This document shows positions 36,803 through 45,347 of a DNA stretch of 64,000 bases, one piece after another (within the stretch, counting starts at the first letter, position 1; every line of letters starts with the position of its first letter). The notes below the pieces were generated by a model that saw only the letters and a list, made by a program, of their open reading frames with translations, had not been told where the DNA came from and did no database searches. A program made the translations under genes and the position numbers. Source of the DNA: Rhizobium sp. P32RR-XVIII (lineage in GTDB: Bacteria > Pseudomonadota > Alphaproteobacteria > Rhizobiales > Rhizobiaceae); contig NZ_JABAIH010000001.1 in assembly GCF_012641395.1 (NCBI RefSeq), positions 806,001 to 870,000 on the forward strand. Reading direction: 5' to 3'.

Positions 36803-37369
36803 CTAGTTGCGGGCGATAATTTCCTTGCCTTCGATCTTCATCGTCACGCCGAGCTTGCCTGTTGTGCGACGCACGAGAAAGCGCGGACGGCGATTGGCGA
36901 AATAGGAGTGCCGGCGGCGCGGCCTCATGCGGCTGGTGCGCAGATCGCCGAGATGATCTTCGAGCGGCCGTGCAATGCCGTCGGCCTCGACCATCAGCAT
37001 CGGAATGCGGAATGCCTCCGACCAGCTCCGCCAGTCGGCAGCGATATCGCAAAGATCGTGTGCGACCAGCAGCGGAATGCAGAGATCCGGGTCTTCATGG
37101 TGCAGTTCCAGCGTCACGGTCACTTCGCCGCCGCCATGGTCGATCGCCCGGGCTGCCACGCCTTTGAAGGCCCGCTTCGGCAGGGCAACAGACAGCGGCA
37201 GGCCGCTGGAGGGAAGAATTTTGCGAAGAATGGCGCCACGTTCGTCGATCGTTATGCTGACGTCACCGGCGGAGTCGTGAACGGCGTAGCTGACCTGTTG
37301 AGGAAAGCGGGACGGATCGAGACGCAGTGTCGTTGCAGCCCAAGCGGGCTTCATAACGGTGTTTTTCAT
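36803..37369 (-). CDS. DUF6101 family protein, function unknown
   Basis: A 188-residue soluble protein. The C-terminal half is very basic (RTSRMRPRRRHSYFANRRPR) and the centre has ALPKRAFKGVAARA and VTVTLELHHEDPDLCIPL. It looks like a rhizobial family that I believe is named DUF6101; nothing points to an enzyme. The basic tail could bind nucleic acid or anionic membrane lipid. I take the start at 37369 (MKNTVMKPAW); the frame is open further upstream to 37450. It is transcribed towards ubiA. Confidence 0.7.
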   Translation of the reverse strand: MKNTVMKPAWAATTLRLDPSRFPQQVSYAVHDSAGDVSITIDERGAILRKILPSSGLPLSVALPKRAFKGVAARAIDHGGGEVTVTLELHHEDPDLCIPLLVAHDLCDIAADWRSWSEAFRIPMLMVEADGIARPLEDHLGDLRTSRMRPRRRHSYFANRRPRFLVRRTTGKLGVTMKIEGKEIIARN

Positions 37370-37681
37370 GTTTGTTTCTACCCTTGTCTTACCTGAGAGC
37401 CGGTTCCCGGTCTTCTCCTTGGGGCTTTTTCGCCCTCTATGCCTCGACAATACGGACGGCCTCTTCCGGACCGCTTAAAATTCGCGGTTAAGAAAACTTT
37501 GCCGTCCCGGATGGTTATCAAAAACCAATGTGGCAGGGTTTCCGGACAGTGAACGAGCGACCGCCGGAAGCTGCGTCAAAGCGGGACGGCAGGAAGTAAG
37601 CCTCGGGTAAGCTTTGGATGCGACAATAACGTATTGGGTATTCTCTATTCCTTTGAGCCTTTGCCGGAAGAGGCGTGATTT
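37370..37681. other. 312-base gap between the DUF6101 gene and the DUF1217 gene
   Basis: Divergent promoter region. It contains a short overlapping inverted repeat, ACCGC-N9-GCGGT (37470-37488), with CTTAA...TTAAG interleaved, which could be an operator. AAGAGG lies just before the DUF1217 start. I see no clear -35/-10 pair and no RNA gene. Confidence 0.45.
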
Positions 37682-39844
37682 ATGATCTCGACTTATCTGA
37701 GTTACACGATCCTCACCAAGAATATGCCGTCGACACTGGATAGGGTCGCCAAGCAGCCTTCCACCCAGCGCGAAATCGACTACTACAACGCCAATATCGG
37801 CAACGTGAAAACCGTTGACGATTTCATGAACGATTATCGCCTCTACAGCTATGCGACCAAGGCTTACGGCCTCGCGGATATGGCATACGGCAAAGGCTTC
37901 CTGAAGCAGGTGCTCGAAAGCGATCTCAGCGATCCGAACAGCTTCGCAAACCGGCTTTCCGACCCGCGCTACAAGGAATTCGCCGCCGCGTTCAATTTCG
38001 GTGCGCAGCCTGAGGTTGCTCAGGCGCCGGCGCAGGAGGACGAGACCCTCGGTCTGTACACTCAGTCCTATGCCGACGAGGAAACGTCCGCCAGGACCGA
38101 GAGCACCTATTACAGCGCCGCAGTCGACAAGGTGAAGAACGTCTCGGATCTCGTCAACAATGACCGCCTCCGCGATTACATGCTGCAGGCCTATGACATC
38201 GATCCGACCTACGTATCCAAGACTTTCCTGAAGTCAGTCCTGACCAGCGACGTCAACGATCCCAAAAGCTTCGTGAACACCAGCGCCAACGACAAGTACA
38301 AGGCGCTCGCGGCGCAATTCAGTTTCAATGCCGACGGCACGCTCAAGAATGCCACAGCACAGACCACAGCTCAGAAGAACGCGGTCATCGAACAATACAA
38401 CGTGACGGTTCCTTCCTTCACCACGTTTACGGCGGCGGCCTACAACAAGACCCATTACGAAGCAACGATCGGCACGATCACCTCCGTCAAGCAGTTGGTC
38501 AGCGATCCGCGTATGGTCGATTATATCAAGGCGGCCTTCAGTATGTGGGATCCGCCGAACCTTTCAGGCGCCACGGTACAGGCGATCATCACGAGCGATC
38601 CCAGCGATCCGACCAGCTTTGCGAACGTGTTTGGCTACGGCGGCGTTCCGAAGATGTTCAATTTCGACGCTAACGGCAACGTGCCACCGGGGGAGCAGGC
38701 ACAGACCGCCGATCAGGTAAAGAAGACGTCAGAAAATTACAGCGAGAACTATAGCCAACTAGAACAGCTGACGGTCGACGGCGGTAGCGCGAATTTCAAG
38801 ACGAGGATGGCCTCGGTCAAGGATATCGATGACTTCTTCCTGAGCAACAAGGACGACGACGACGGCGGCATCAACGACAATGATCCGGAGCTTTATCAGA
38901 TTGTGCTGCGCGCCTACGGCCTCGGCGAGGACGAAGTTACCAAATCGCAGCTGAAGAAGATCCTCGAAAGCGATCCTTATGATCCGAAGAGCTACGTCAA
39001 TTCGTTGAAGGACGATCGCCTCGTCAAACTCGCCAAGGCCCTGAACTTCGATAGCAAGGGTGACGCCTCGACGCCGCTTCAGGCCTTGTCGCAAACTCAG
39101 ATCAACAATTTCGGACTGGCCTACAACACCCAGAAGACGATGCTCCTGAGCGGTGCAGAGCAGCAGGCGGCCGTGAAGGCGTCGAAGGAGGACATCGCCT
39201 ATTTCGAGGATAACATCGGCAAGGTGAAGTCGGTGTCGGACCTGCTCGCCGACAAAAAGCTCGTCTCCTTCATACTGACGGCGAAGGGCCTGGACCCGAA
39301 GCAGGTGACCACAGATACGCTGAAGAAGGCCTTCGCAGCCGATCCGGATGATCCGAAGAGCATGCTGAACGATCCGACCGACAAAAACAGCGCCAAGCTG
39401 AAGGAGCTTGTCACGTCCTTCAATTTCGACAGCAAAGGCAACCTCACGCGTTCGACGACGGGCACGGCACAGAATGGCGGCGCGCTGCGCCGGACAAACG
39501 AGCTCTATCTGGAGCAGGCATTGGAGGAGCAGCAGGGCGATACGAACCAGGGTGTCCGCCTGGCGCTCTATGCCCAGCGCAAGGCACCAGACATCACCTC
39601 GATTTACGATATCATGGGCGATCAGGCCATGTTCGAGGTGGTCACGACGGCCTTCAATCTTCCTTCGGCGTTCCAAAGCATGGATGTCGACCAGCAGGCC
39701 AAGGCGCTGCAAAAATACGTCACTCTCAGTGATCTGCAGGATCCCGACAAGGTCGATAAGCTCGTCAAGCGCTTCGCCGTCATGTACGACCTGAAGAACA
39801 ACACCCAGTCGTCGCCCGCACTGACGATCCTGACCAGCCGCTGA
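37682..39844 (+). CDS. Large DUF1217 repeat protein
   Basis: A 720-residue protein built of at least five tandem DUF1217-like units of about 80 residues, at roughly 31-108, 140-219, 256-332, 368-461 and 502-588, with a more diverged sixth (620-706). Each has a Ser-Val-x-Asp-Leu opening, a helical block and a signature SD-x2-DP-x-SF-x-N (ESDLSDPNSFAN, TSDVNDPKSFVN, TSDPSDPTSFAN, ESDPYDPKSYVN, AADPDDPKSMLN). Unit 4 has an inserted acidic loop of Asp residues. Single-unit DUF1217 proteins occur in rhizobial flagellar clusters; this one stands alone. There is no signal peptide or membrane segment, so export would need a type III-like route. Function unknown. Confidence 0.85.
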   Translation: MISTYLSYTILTKNMPSTLDRVAKQPSTQREIDYYNANIGNVKTVDDFMNDYRLYSYATKAYGLADMAYGKGFLKQVLESDLSDPNSFANRLSDPRYKEFAAAFNFGAQPEVAQAPAQEDETLGLYTQSYADEETSARTESTYYSAAVDKVKNVSDLVNNDRLRDYMLQAYDIDPTYVSKTFLKSVLTSDVNDPKSFVNTSANDKYKALAAQFSFNADGTLKNATAQTTAQKNAVIEQYNVTVPSFTTFTAAAYNKTHYEATIGTITSVKQLVSDPRMVDYIKAAFSMWDPPNLSGATVQAIITSDPSDPTSFANVFGYGGVPKMFNFDANGNVPPGEQAQTADQVKKTSENYSENYSQLEQLTVDGGSANFKTRMASVKDIDDFFLSNKDDDDGGINDNDPELYQIVLRAYGLGEDEVTKSQLKKILESDPYDPKSYVNSLKDDRLVKLAKALNFDSKGDASTPLQALSQTQINNFGLAYNTQKTMLLSGAEQQAAVKASKEDIAYFEDNIGKVKSVSDLLADKKLVSFILTAKGLDPKQVTTDTLKKAFAADPDDPKSMLNDPTDKNSAKLKELVTSFNFDSKGNLTRSTTGTAQNGGALRRTNELYLEQALEEQQGDTNQGVRLALYAQRKAPDITSIYDIMGDQAMFEVVTTAFNLPSAFQSMDVDQQAKALQKYVTLSDLQDPDKVDKLVKRFAVMYDLKNNTQSSPALTILTSR

Positions 39845-39890
39845 ACCAAATCGAAGTAGGCGCTTCTCCGTCCGCGGGACCCCGCGGGCT

Positions 39891-41318
39891 TTAGACAGCG
39901 ATCACTTTCCCCGGATTCATGATGTTCGCCGGATCGAAGGCGCGCTTGATGCGTTGCATCAGGTCGATTTCGATGGCGGGCCGGATGGCGGCCAGCTCGT
40001 CGCGCTTCAGCTGGCCGATGCCATGCTCCGCCGAGATCGAGCCGCCATGCGCCAGCACGAGCCCGTGGACGATCTCGTTCATTTCATGCCAGCGGGCGAT
40101 GAACGCATCTTTGTCGGCGCCGACGGGCTGGGAAATGTTGTAGTGGATATTGCCGTCGCCCATGTGGCCGAACGCGCAGATGCGAGCCCCGGGTATTGCG
40201 GCAAGCACGGCCTCACCCGCCTCCTGCATGAAATGCGGGATCTTCGAGACCGGCACGGAGACATCGTGCTTGATCGAGCCGCCTTCCGGTTTCTGGGCTT
40301 CCGACATGCTCTCGCGCATATGCCAAAGCGCCTTCTGCTGCGCAACCGACGAGGCGATCGCCGCATCCTGCACCAGTCCCGCCTCGAAACCCTGTTCCAG
40401 AAGCGCATTCATCATCCGCTCGGCGGTCTCAGCCGAATCCGAGGTCGAAATGTCGATCAGGACATACCAGGGATGTGGTGTTTCCAACGGATCGCGCGCG
40501 CCTTCGATATGCTTGGCGGTGATCTCCACACCGAACCGCGGCATCAGTTCGAAGCCGGTGAGCGAGGTGCCGCAGAGGCTGCTTGCAAGGTTGAAGAAAG
40601 CGAGCGCATCTTCCACAGAGTTGAGCCCCGCGAAGGCGACCTGACGGCCAAGCGGCTGCGGGAAAATCTTTAGGACGGCGCCGGTGATGATCCCGAGCGT
40701 GCCCTCTGCGCCGATGAAGAGGTCGCGAAGATCGTAGCCCGTATTGTCCTTCTTCAGACGGCGCAGGCCGTTCCAGATTTCGCCCGTCGGCAGCACGACT
40801 TCGAGGCCGAGGCAGAGCTGGCGCATGTTGCCATAGGCGAGCACCGCCGTGCCGCCGGCATTTGTCGAGAGGTTGCCACCGATACGGCAGGAGCCTTCCG
40901 AACCGAGCGACAGCGGGAAGAGCCTGCCATGCGCCTCGGCCGCCTTCTGCACTTCGGCAAGAATGGCGCCCCCATCGGCCACCAGCACGTTTGCCACCGG
41001 GTCGACGTCGCGAATCCTGTTCATGCGTTCGAGCGAAATGATGATATCCGACTTGCCCTCGCGCGGCGTCTGGCCGCCGACGAGACCGGTATTGCCGGTT
41101 TGCGGGACAACCGCCGAGCCGGTTTCCGTCGCAAGCTTCAGGATCGCCGAAACTTCCTCGACGTTGGCCGGCTTCAGCAGAAGGGGCGAGGAGCCATGAT
41201 AAAGCCCGCGGTTCTCGATCAGGTGCGGCGCAAGCTCGGACTGGCTGCGCACCGCGTATTTGTCGCCGACAATGGCAGCGAACCGGTCGAGAAGTTCAGG
41301 GGAAATGCTGGCGCTCAT
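39891..41318 (-). CDS. FAD-linked D-2-hydroxyacid dehydrogenase (D-2-hydroxyglutarate/D-lactate type)
   Basis: A 475-residue flavoprotein of the VAO/PCMH family. The FAD-binding domain (about 40-220) has VVPQTGNTGLVGGQTP and GNLSTNAGGTAVLAYGNMR; the C-terminal FAD_oxidase_C domain (about 225-470) has FGHMGDGNIHYN, with the metal-binding His pair, and the SAEHGIGQLK motif. It oxidises D-2-hydroxyglutarate or D-lactate and passes electrons to the chain via a quinone or electron-transfer flavoprotein; the exact substrate cannot be told. The Sua5-type gene is just upstream on the same strand, 19 bases away, so they are likely co-transcribed. Confidence 0.92.
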   Translation of the reverse strand: MSASISPELLDRFAAIVGDKYAVRSQSELAPHLIENRGLYHGSSPLLLKPANVEEVSAILKLATETGSAVVPQTGNTGLVGGQTPREGKSDIIISLERMNRIRDVDPVANVLVADGGAILAEVQKAAEAHGRLFPLSLGSEGSCRIGGNLSTNAGGTAVLAYGNMRQLCLGLEVVLPTGEIWNGLRRLKKDNTGYDLRDLFIGAEGTLGIITGAVLKIFPQPLGRQVAFAGLNSVEDALAFFNLASSLCGTSLTGFELMPRFGVEITAKHIEGARDPLETPHPWYVLIDISTSDSAETAERMMNALLEQGFEAGLVQDAAIASSVAQQKALWHMRESMSEAQKPEGGSIKHDVSVPVSKIPHFMQEAGEAVLAAIPGARICAFGHMGDGNIHYNISQPVGADKDAFIARWHEMNEIVHGLVLAHGGSISAEHGIGQLKRDELAAIRPAIEIDLMQRIKRAFDPANIMNPGKVIAV

Positions 41319-41337
41319 CGGGCTTATTCCTTCCTTG

Positions 41338-42312
41338 TCATTCGCGTGGCGCGGCGGCGCGCCTCAAACGGTCGTTGATTGCCTCGCCAAGGCCCTCGTC
41401 CGGTATCGGCGCAAAGGCAATCGTGGCCGCGCCGCTCGCATCGGCCTTCTTCATGTAGTCGAAAAGATTGGCGGCCGCTTCGGCCAGATTGCCGCCGGGG
41501 CTGAGATTGAGCACGGTGACGGCACCGCCTGCGCCCTCGATATCGGCCGGCCCGAAGGCAATGAGGGCCTCGTCCTGCTTGACGGACCGGGCCTCGAGGC
41601 GGACATTCGCACCCGGCGCATAATGGGACGCAAGCATGCCCGGGGCTTCGATTGCCGCCGCGGCCTTCTTCGACCGTCGCAGCCGCCTGCCGGCGATACG
41701 CTCGATCTCGGAGGCGGGCAGGCCGCCGGGCCGCAGAAGTCTCAGTTCGTCGCCGTCGACCTTGACGATGGTGGATTCCACCCCGACGGCACTCGCGCCC
41801 GCATCGAGGATCAGCTCAATCTTATCGCCCAGATCGGCGTCGACATGTGCTGCGCTGGTGGCGCTGATCCGGCCTGACGTGTTGGCGCTCGGCGCGGCAA
41901 GAGGCTTGCCGAAGAGGCCGATCAACTCGCTCGCGAACCCCTTCGGCACGCGGATGCCGATCGTATCGAGGCCGGCGGTTGCCAGTGCATGGATCGAGCT
42001 TTCCGCCTTCAAGGGCAGGACGAGCGTCAGCGGCCCCGGCCAGAACGCTTCAGCCAGCGCGCGCGAGACCGGGTCGAACTCCGCATATTTCTCCGCCATC
42101 GCCAGGTTGCTCATATGGCAGATCAGCGGATTGAAGCGCGGCCGGCCCTTGGTCTCATAGATCCGGGTTATCGCTGTCGCGTTGGTCGCGTCGGCGGCAA
42201 GGCCATAGACGGTCTCGGTCGGAATGGCGACCGGATGGCCCTCCGAAAGCACGGCCGACGCCGCCTCCAGCGCCTCTTGCCTGTGTTTTGCGATGTCGAT
42301 TATCCGTGCCAT
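41338..42312 (-). CDS. L-threonylcarbamoyladenylate synthase (Sua5/YwlC type)
   Basis: First step of the t6A37 tRNA modification: it makes threonylcarbamoyl-AMP from threonine, bicarbonate and ATP. The 324-residue protein has the YrdC domain (IPTETVYGLAADATN, YETKGRPRFNPL, SANTSGRIS) and a C-terminal Sua5 domain (about 220-324, with ASHYAPGANVRLE). The start at 42312 gives the family beginning MARIIDIAKHRQEAL; longer frames to 42414 add low-quality sequence. It precedes the FAD dehydrogenase gene on the minus strand; the hypothetical gene at 42368 is upstream on the same strand. Confidence 0.93.
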   Translation of the reverse strand: MARIIDIAKHRQEALEAASAVLSEGHPVAIPTETVYGLAADATNATAITRIYETKGRPRFNPLICHMSNLAMAEKYAEFDPVSRALAEAFWPGPLTLVLPLKAESSIHALATAGLDTIGIRVPKGFASELIGLFGKPLAAPSANTSGRISATSAAHVDADLGDKIELILDAGASAVGVESTIVKVDGDELRLLRPGGLPASEIERIAGRRLRRSKKAAAAIEAPGMLASHYAPGANVRLEARSVKQDEALIAFGPADIEGAGGAVTVLNLSPGGNLAEAAANLFDYMKKADASGAATIAFAPIPDEGLGEAINDRLRRAAAPRE

Positions 42313-42367
42313 GGGCCGCCCGTTGTTCCAGGCAGTCCCATAGGCCTTTGAAAGCTCCCGATCAATA

Positions 42368-42976
42368 TCAGAGCTGGCGGATGATTTCGCGGAGCTGTTC
42401 GTTGCGCGCGCCAAGGAGAAGCACGTTCCTGATCGCCACCTGCGGATCGTCGGTCTTGAAGAGCAGGCCGTTACCGCGAACGGAGCGGTCGACCGTCATC
42501 TTCTCCGGCGTATGCTCGCCCGGCTTGATGGCGACGGCAAAATACATACGGCCAGAATTGATATCGATGTGGTGGAAGAAATTGTCGTTGTCGCCGATAT
42601 CCGCATTGAAATTGGCGATATAGAAGGCCCAGCTGACCTCTTTGTAGCGGGCGAATTTCGTCCGGGCAGCAGTCACGTGGCAATAGCCGAGGTGCGGACT
42701 GTCCGAGAGCGTCCGGTGGAACACCATCTTCGGAAACTGAATCGCCTCGTGGAAGCCGTTGATCTGCTGATATGCCTTGAGGCCCGCCGCCTGCAGTTTC
42801 CGGCCGGTCGTTTCTTCCACTTCCTCATGCGTGAGGTATCGGCGTTCTGGGGCACGGCGGTACGGCCGTGCGCGGGTGATCTTGCCGGTGCGGAGAAATT
42901 CGGAATATGGCGCCACAGGCTTTGAGCCCTGCGGGTGTTGTGCCTCTGTGGCTTCAAAATAGCGCAGTTTCGCCAT
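42368..42976 (-). CDS. Conserved rhizobial protein of unknown function (DUF6656-like)
   Basis: A 202-residue soluble protein. The N-terminal third is basic (ITRARPYRRAPERRYLTHEEVEE), followed by a segment rich in aromatic and Asp/Asn residues (FYIANFNADIGDNDNFFHHI) and a regular C-terminus (RNVLLLGARNEQLREIIRQL). I cannot name the family with confidence. The start at 42976 (MAKLRYFEA) is my choice; three more ATG codons lie just upstream up to 43012. The gene lies 56 bases upstream of the Sua5-like gene on the same strand. Confidence 0.65.
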   Translation of the reverse strand: MAKLRYFEATEAQHPQGSKPVAPYSEFLRTGKITRARPYRRAPERRYLTHEEVEETTGRKLQAAGLKAYQQINGFHEAIQFPKMVFHRTLSDSPHLGYCHVTAARTKFARYKEVSWAFYIANFNADIGDNDNFFHHIDINSGRMYFAVAIKPGEHTPEKMTVDRSVRGNGLLFKTDDPQVAIRNVLLLGARNEQLREIIRQL

Positions 42977-43082
42977 GGCTCGCATTCCATACCGTGTCCC
43001 GGGATGGAGCATAGGAGCTTATGCTTAAGAGCGTCTTAAAGTCTTCGCGCACACGCTGAGGCAGTTTTCACGGAAGGCGCAG

Positions 43083-43218
43083 ATGCGACAATGTGCCCTT
43101 CCATCCATCGGCGAAATTTGAACTTTTCGGATGTCGCATTTGAAGCAGCTGTGGCTGAAGATCGCCAAGGCTGTGCTACTTTGTTCCCTGTCGTCATTTT
43201 CGAAGCCGATGTCGCATT
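43083..43218 (+). promoter_or_regulatory. Three TGTCGCAT elements upstream of the Rieske oxygenase gene
   Basis: ATGTCGCATT occurs at 43131-43140 and again at 43209-43218, 78 bases apart, and its inverse ATGCGACA is at 43083-43090. They fill the 322-base gap (42977-43298) between the divergent genes. The repeat suggests binding of an activator, such as an AraC-type protein, for the oxygenase. No clear -35/-10 was assigned. Confidence 0.45.
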
Positions 43219-43298
43219 ACAACCAAGCCTCGGTCATGGCCGGTGATTAAATGATGGGGAGTAATTCTCCCGGCAGCCTAGGGCACGAGGACAAGCAG

Positions 43299-44543
43299 AT
43301 GGATATTCGCAGCAACGTTTTGCGGCAGCTCAAGAACCGGCGAGAAGGCTTCAGCCTCGAACAGCCGTTCTATATCGACGAAGACTATTTCAAGCTCGAT
43401 ATGGAAATGATCTACTATCGCGACTGGCTGTTCATGGGCCATGATTGCGAACTGCCGAAGCCGGGCGCCTATTTCACGGTTCAGATCGGCCAATATCCGG
43501 TCGTCATCGTCCGCGGCCGCGACAACGTCATCCGCGCCTTCCACAACAGCTGCCGTCACCGCGGCTCGCGCGTCTGCACCAAGGAGCACGGTTCATCCGT
43601 TCGTCTAGTCTGTCCCTATCACCAGTGGTCTTACGATCTCGACGGCAAGCTGGCGTTTGCCCGCCACATGGGCGACGACTTCGACAAGAGCGGCTACGGC
43701 CTGAAGCCTGTTCATTGCGAGAGCTTTGCGGGTTACATCTTTATCTGCCTGGCCGAAAACGCTCCGGACTTCCAGCCGGTTCGCGACATGGCCGCGCCTT
43801 ATATGCTGCCGCACCGCCTGAGCGAGGGTAAGGTCGCCTTCCAGAGCACGATCATCGAGAAGGGCAACTGGAAACTCGTCTGGGAAAACAACCGCGAGTG
43901 CTATCACTGCGCTGCAAACCATCCGGAACTCTGCCGCACCTATCCGGAAGCACCGAGCGTCACCGGCACGGACGGCGGCGCCGACGATCCGGAAATCGCC
44001 GGTCACTGGGCGCGTTGCGAGGCGGCGGGCCTTCCGAGCAAGTTCCAGATCTCGCCGGACGGTCAGTTCCGCGCCGCCCGCATGCCGCTGATCGAGGATG
44101 CTGAAAGCTACACGATGTCCGGCAGGAGCGCAGTCAAGCGTCCGCTGTCGGACGATATGAAGATAGATCGCATCGGCACCATGCTGCTGTTCCACTATCC
44201 GACGACATGGAACCACCTGCTCGGCGATCACGCGATCTCCTTCCGCGTCCTGCCGCTCAGCGCCAACGAGACGGTCGTCACGACGAAGTGGATCGTGCAC
44301 AAGGATGCCGTGGAAGGCGTGGACTACAACCTCGAGGAACTGACGCACGTCTGGACCGAGACCAACGATCAGGACCGCCGCATCGTCGAGGAAAATGCCT
44401 TCGGCATTCGCTCGCCAGCCTATGAACCAGGCCCTTATTCGATGCTCCATGAGGGGGGCGTCATGCAGTTCCTCGAATGGTATGCAAACTTCATGGTAAA
44501 CCGGCTTCAGGGCGATCAGGCAAAGCTTTCCGTCGTCGCCTGA
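43299..44543 (+). CDS. Rieske non-heme iron oxygenase, GbcA/stachydrine demethylase-like
   Basis: A 414-residue ring-hydroxylating-type oxygenase large subunit. The Rieske ligands are Cys85/His87 (CRHRG) and Cys105/His108 (CPYHQW); the mononuclear iron His203 and His208 are in ENNRECYHCAANHPEL. This N-x2-E-C-x-H-C spacing is that of the glycine betaine (GbcA) and stachydrine demethylase (Stc2) group, which remove N-methyl groups as formaldehyde with electrons from a flavin reductase. No reductase gene (gbcB) is adjacent, so it must use one elsewhere. The start at 43299 has GAGG upstream; an open frame extends to 43251. Confidence 0.9.
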   Translation: MDIRSNVLRQLKNRREGFSLEQPFYIDEDYFKLDMEMIYYRDWLFMGHDCELPKPGAYFTVQIGQYPVVIVRGRDNVIRAFHNSCRHRGSRVCTKEHGSSVRLVCPYHQWSYDLDGKLAFARHMGDDFDKSGYGLKPVHCESFAGYIFICLAENAPDFQPVRDMAAPYMLPHRLSEGKVAFQSTIIEKGNWKLVWENNRECYHCAANHPELCRTYPEAPSVTGTDGGADDPEIAGHWARCEAAGLPSKFQISPDGQFRAARMPLIEDAESYTMSGRSAVKRPLSDDMKIDRIGTMLLFHYPTTWNHLLGDHAISFRVLPLSANETVVTTKWIVHKDAVEGVDYNLEELTHVWTETNDQDRRIVEENAFGIRSPAYEPGPYSMLHEGGVMQFLEWYANFMVNRLQGDQAKLSVVA

Positions 44544-44706
44544 TTTTCCGCCGCTCGGCAATACCGACTTCGCTCCGGTCCGCAGCGGCCGGGCGGCCGT
44601 TCCCTTGGGTATTCACGATTGATTGACTCCGGCGCCGCAAAAAGGCCCGGTGGATGCGTGCATGATTGTTGCATGCGGTATAGTTACACGTAAAAATTGT
44701 ATAAAA

Positions 44707-44731
44707 ATGAGCCGGTTAATCCCCGGTTCAT
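44707..44731 (+). terminator. Possible hairpin in the gap after the oxygenase gene
   Basis: ATGAGCCGG and CCGGTTCAT can pair (one G-U) over a 7-base loop, preceded by A-rich sequence. It is 163 bases after the oxygenase stop, in the 286-base gap before the BA14K gene, so its role is uncertain. Confidence 0.3.
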
Positions 44732-44829
44732 TTGCGCTTTCGTAAGATCCAACCCGATGCCGAACGATGTGCGTTGGATACATACCGCCACGTCCTGACC
44801 CCTAGGTTCGCTGTGTAACGGAGAATGCA

Positions 44830-45291
44830 ATGAATAGTCTCAGTAAAAAGCTTGCGACTGCCGTCCTTTCAGCCGCTGTTGTCCTGACCAGCTTCGTGCC
44901 GTCCCAAGCAATCCAGATGCCGACCTCGCCGCAGGTGGAAAAAACCGCGGATGTGCAGAATGTTCAGTACCGCCGCTATTATCGTCCGGGATATCGTCAC
45001 GATTACCGTCCGGGCTGGTACGGTGGCTATCGCGGCTATCCCTCTTATCGCCGCGGCTATCGTCACTACAATGGCTACTGGTATCCGCTGGCTGCCTTCG
45101 GCGCAGGCGCGATTATCGGTGGCGCCATCGCTTCACAGCCGCGCTACGTCGCTCCGCCCCCGCCGCCGGCCTACGGTGCCAGCAGCGCCCACGTCGCCTG
45201 GTGCGCGAACCGCTACCGGTCGTACCGGGCCTACGACAACACCTTCCAGCCCTACAACGGCCCGCGCCAGCAGTGCTATTCGCCCTACTAA
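44830..45291 (+). CDS. BA14K family protein
   Basis: A 153-residue protein with a signal peptide ([20 protein letters not shown], cut near SQA) and a Tyr/Arg/Gly-rich centre with repeats of YR-x-GY type (residues 45-85). A membrane-spanning stretch [14 protein letters not shown] follows, then a short Pro run, and the C-terminal BA14K domain ([20 protein letters not shown] and GPRQQC). BA14K was described as a 14-kDa immunoreactive protein of Brucella; the family is envelope-associated in Rhizobiales. A terminator closes the gene. Confidence 0.9.
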   Translation: MNSLSKKLATAVLSAAVVLTSFVPSQAIQMPTSPQVEKTADVQNVQYRRYYRPGYRHDYRPGWYGGYRGYPSYRRGYRHYNGYWYPLAAFGAGAIIGGAIASQPRYVAPPPPPAYGASSAHVAWCANRYRSYRAYDNTFQPYNGPRQQCYSPY

Positions 45292-45319
45292 GGCTTTCCA
45301 CAGCTTGAAAGGCTCTATA

Positions 45320-45347
45320 GCCCGGCCGCAATGCCGGGCTTTTCTTT
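45320..45347 (+). terminator. Bidirectional terminator after the BA14K gene
   Basis: GCCCGGC (45320-45326) pairs with GCCGGGC (45333-45339), followed by TTTTCTTT. Its 3' side meets the stop of the converging CorA/ZntB gene. Confidence 0.82.

Noticed and set aside
44640..44706. TGCATGATTGTTGCATGC repeat and an AT-rich run before the BA14K gene.
   Set aside because: Arms are only five bases and no -35/-10 pair with proper spacing could be built.
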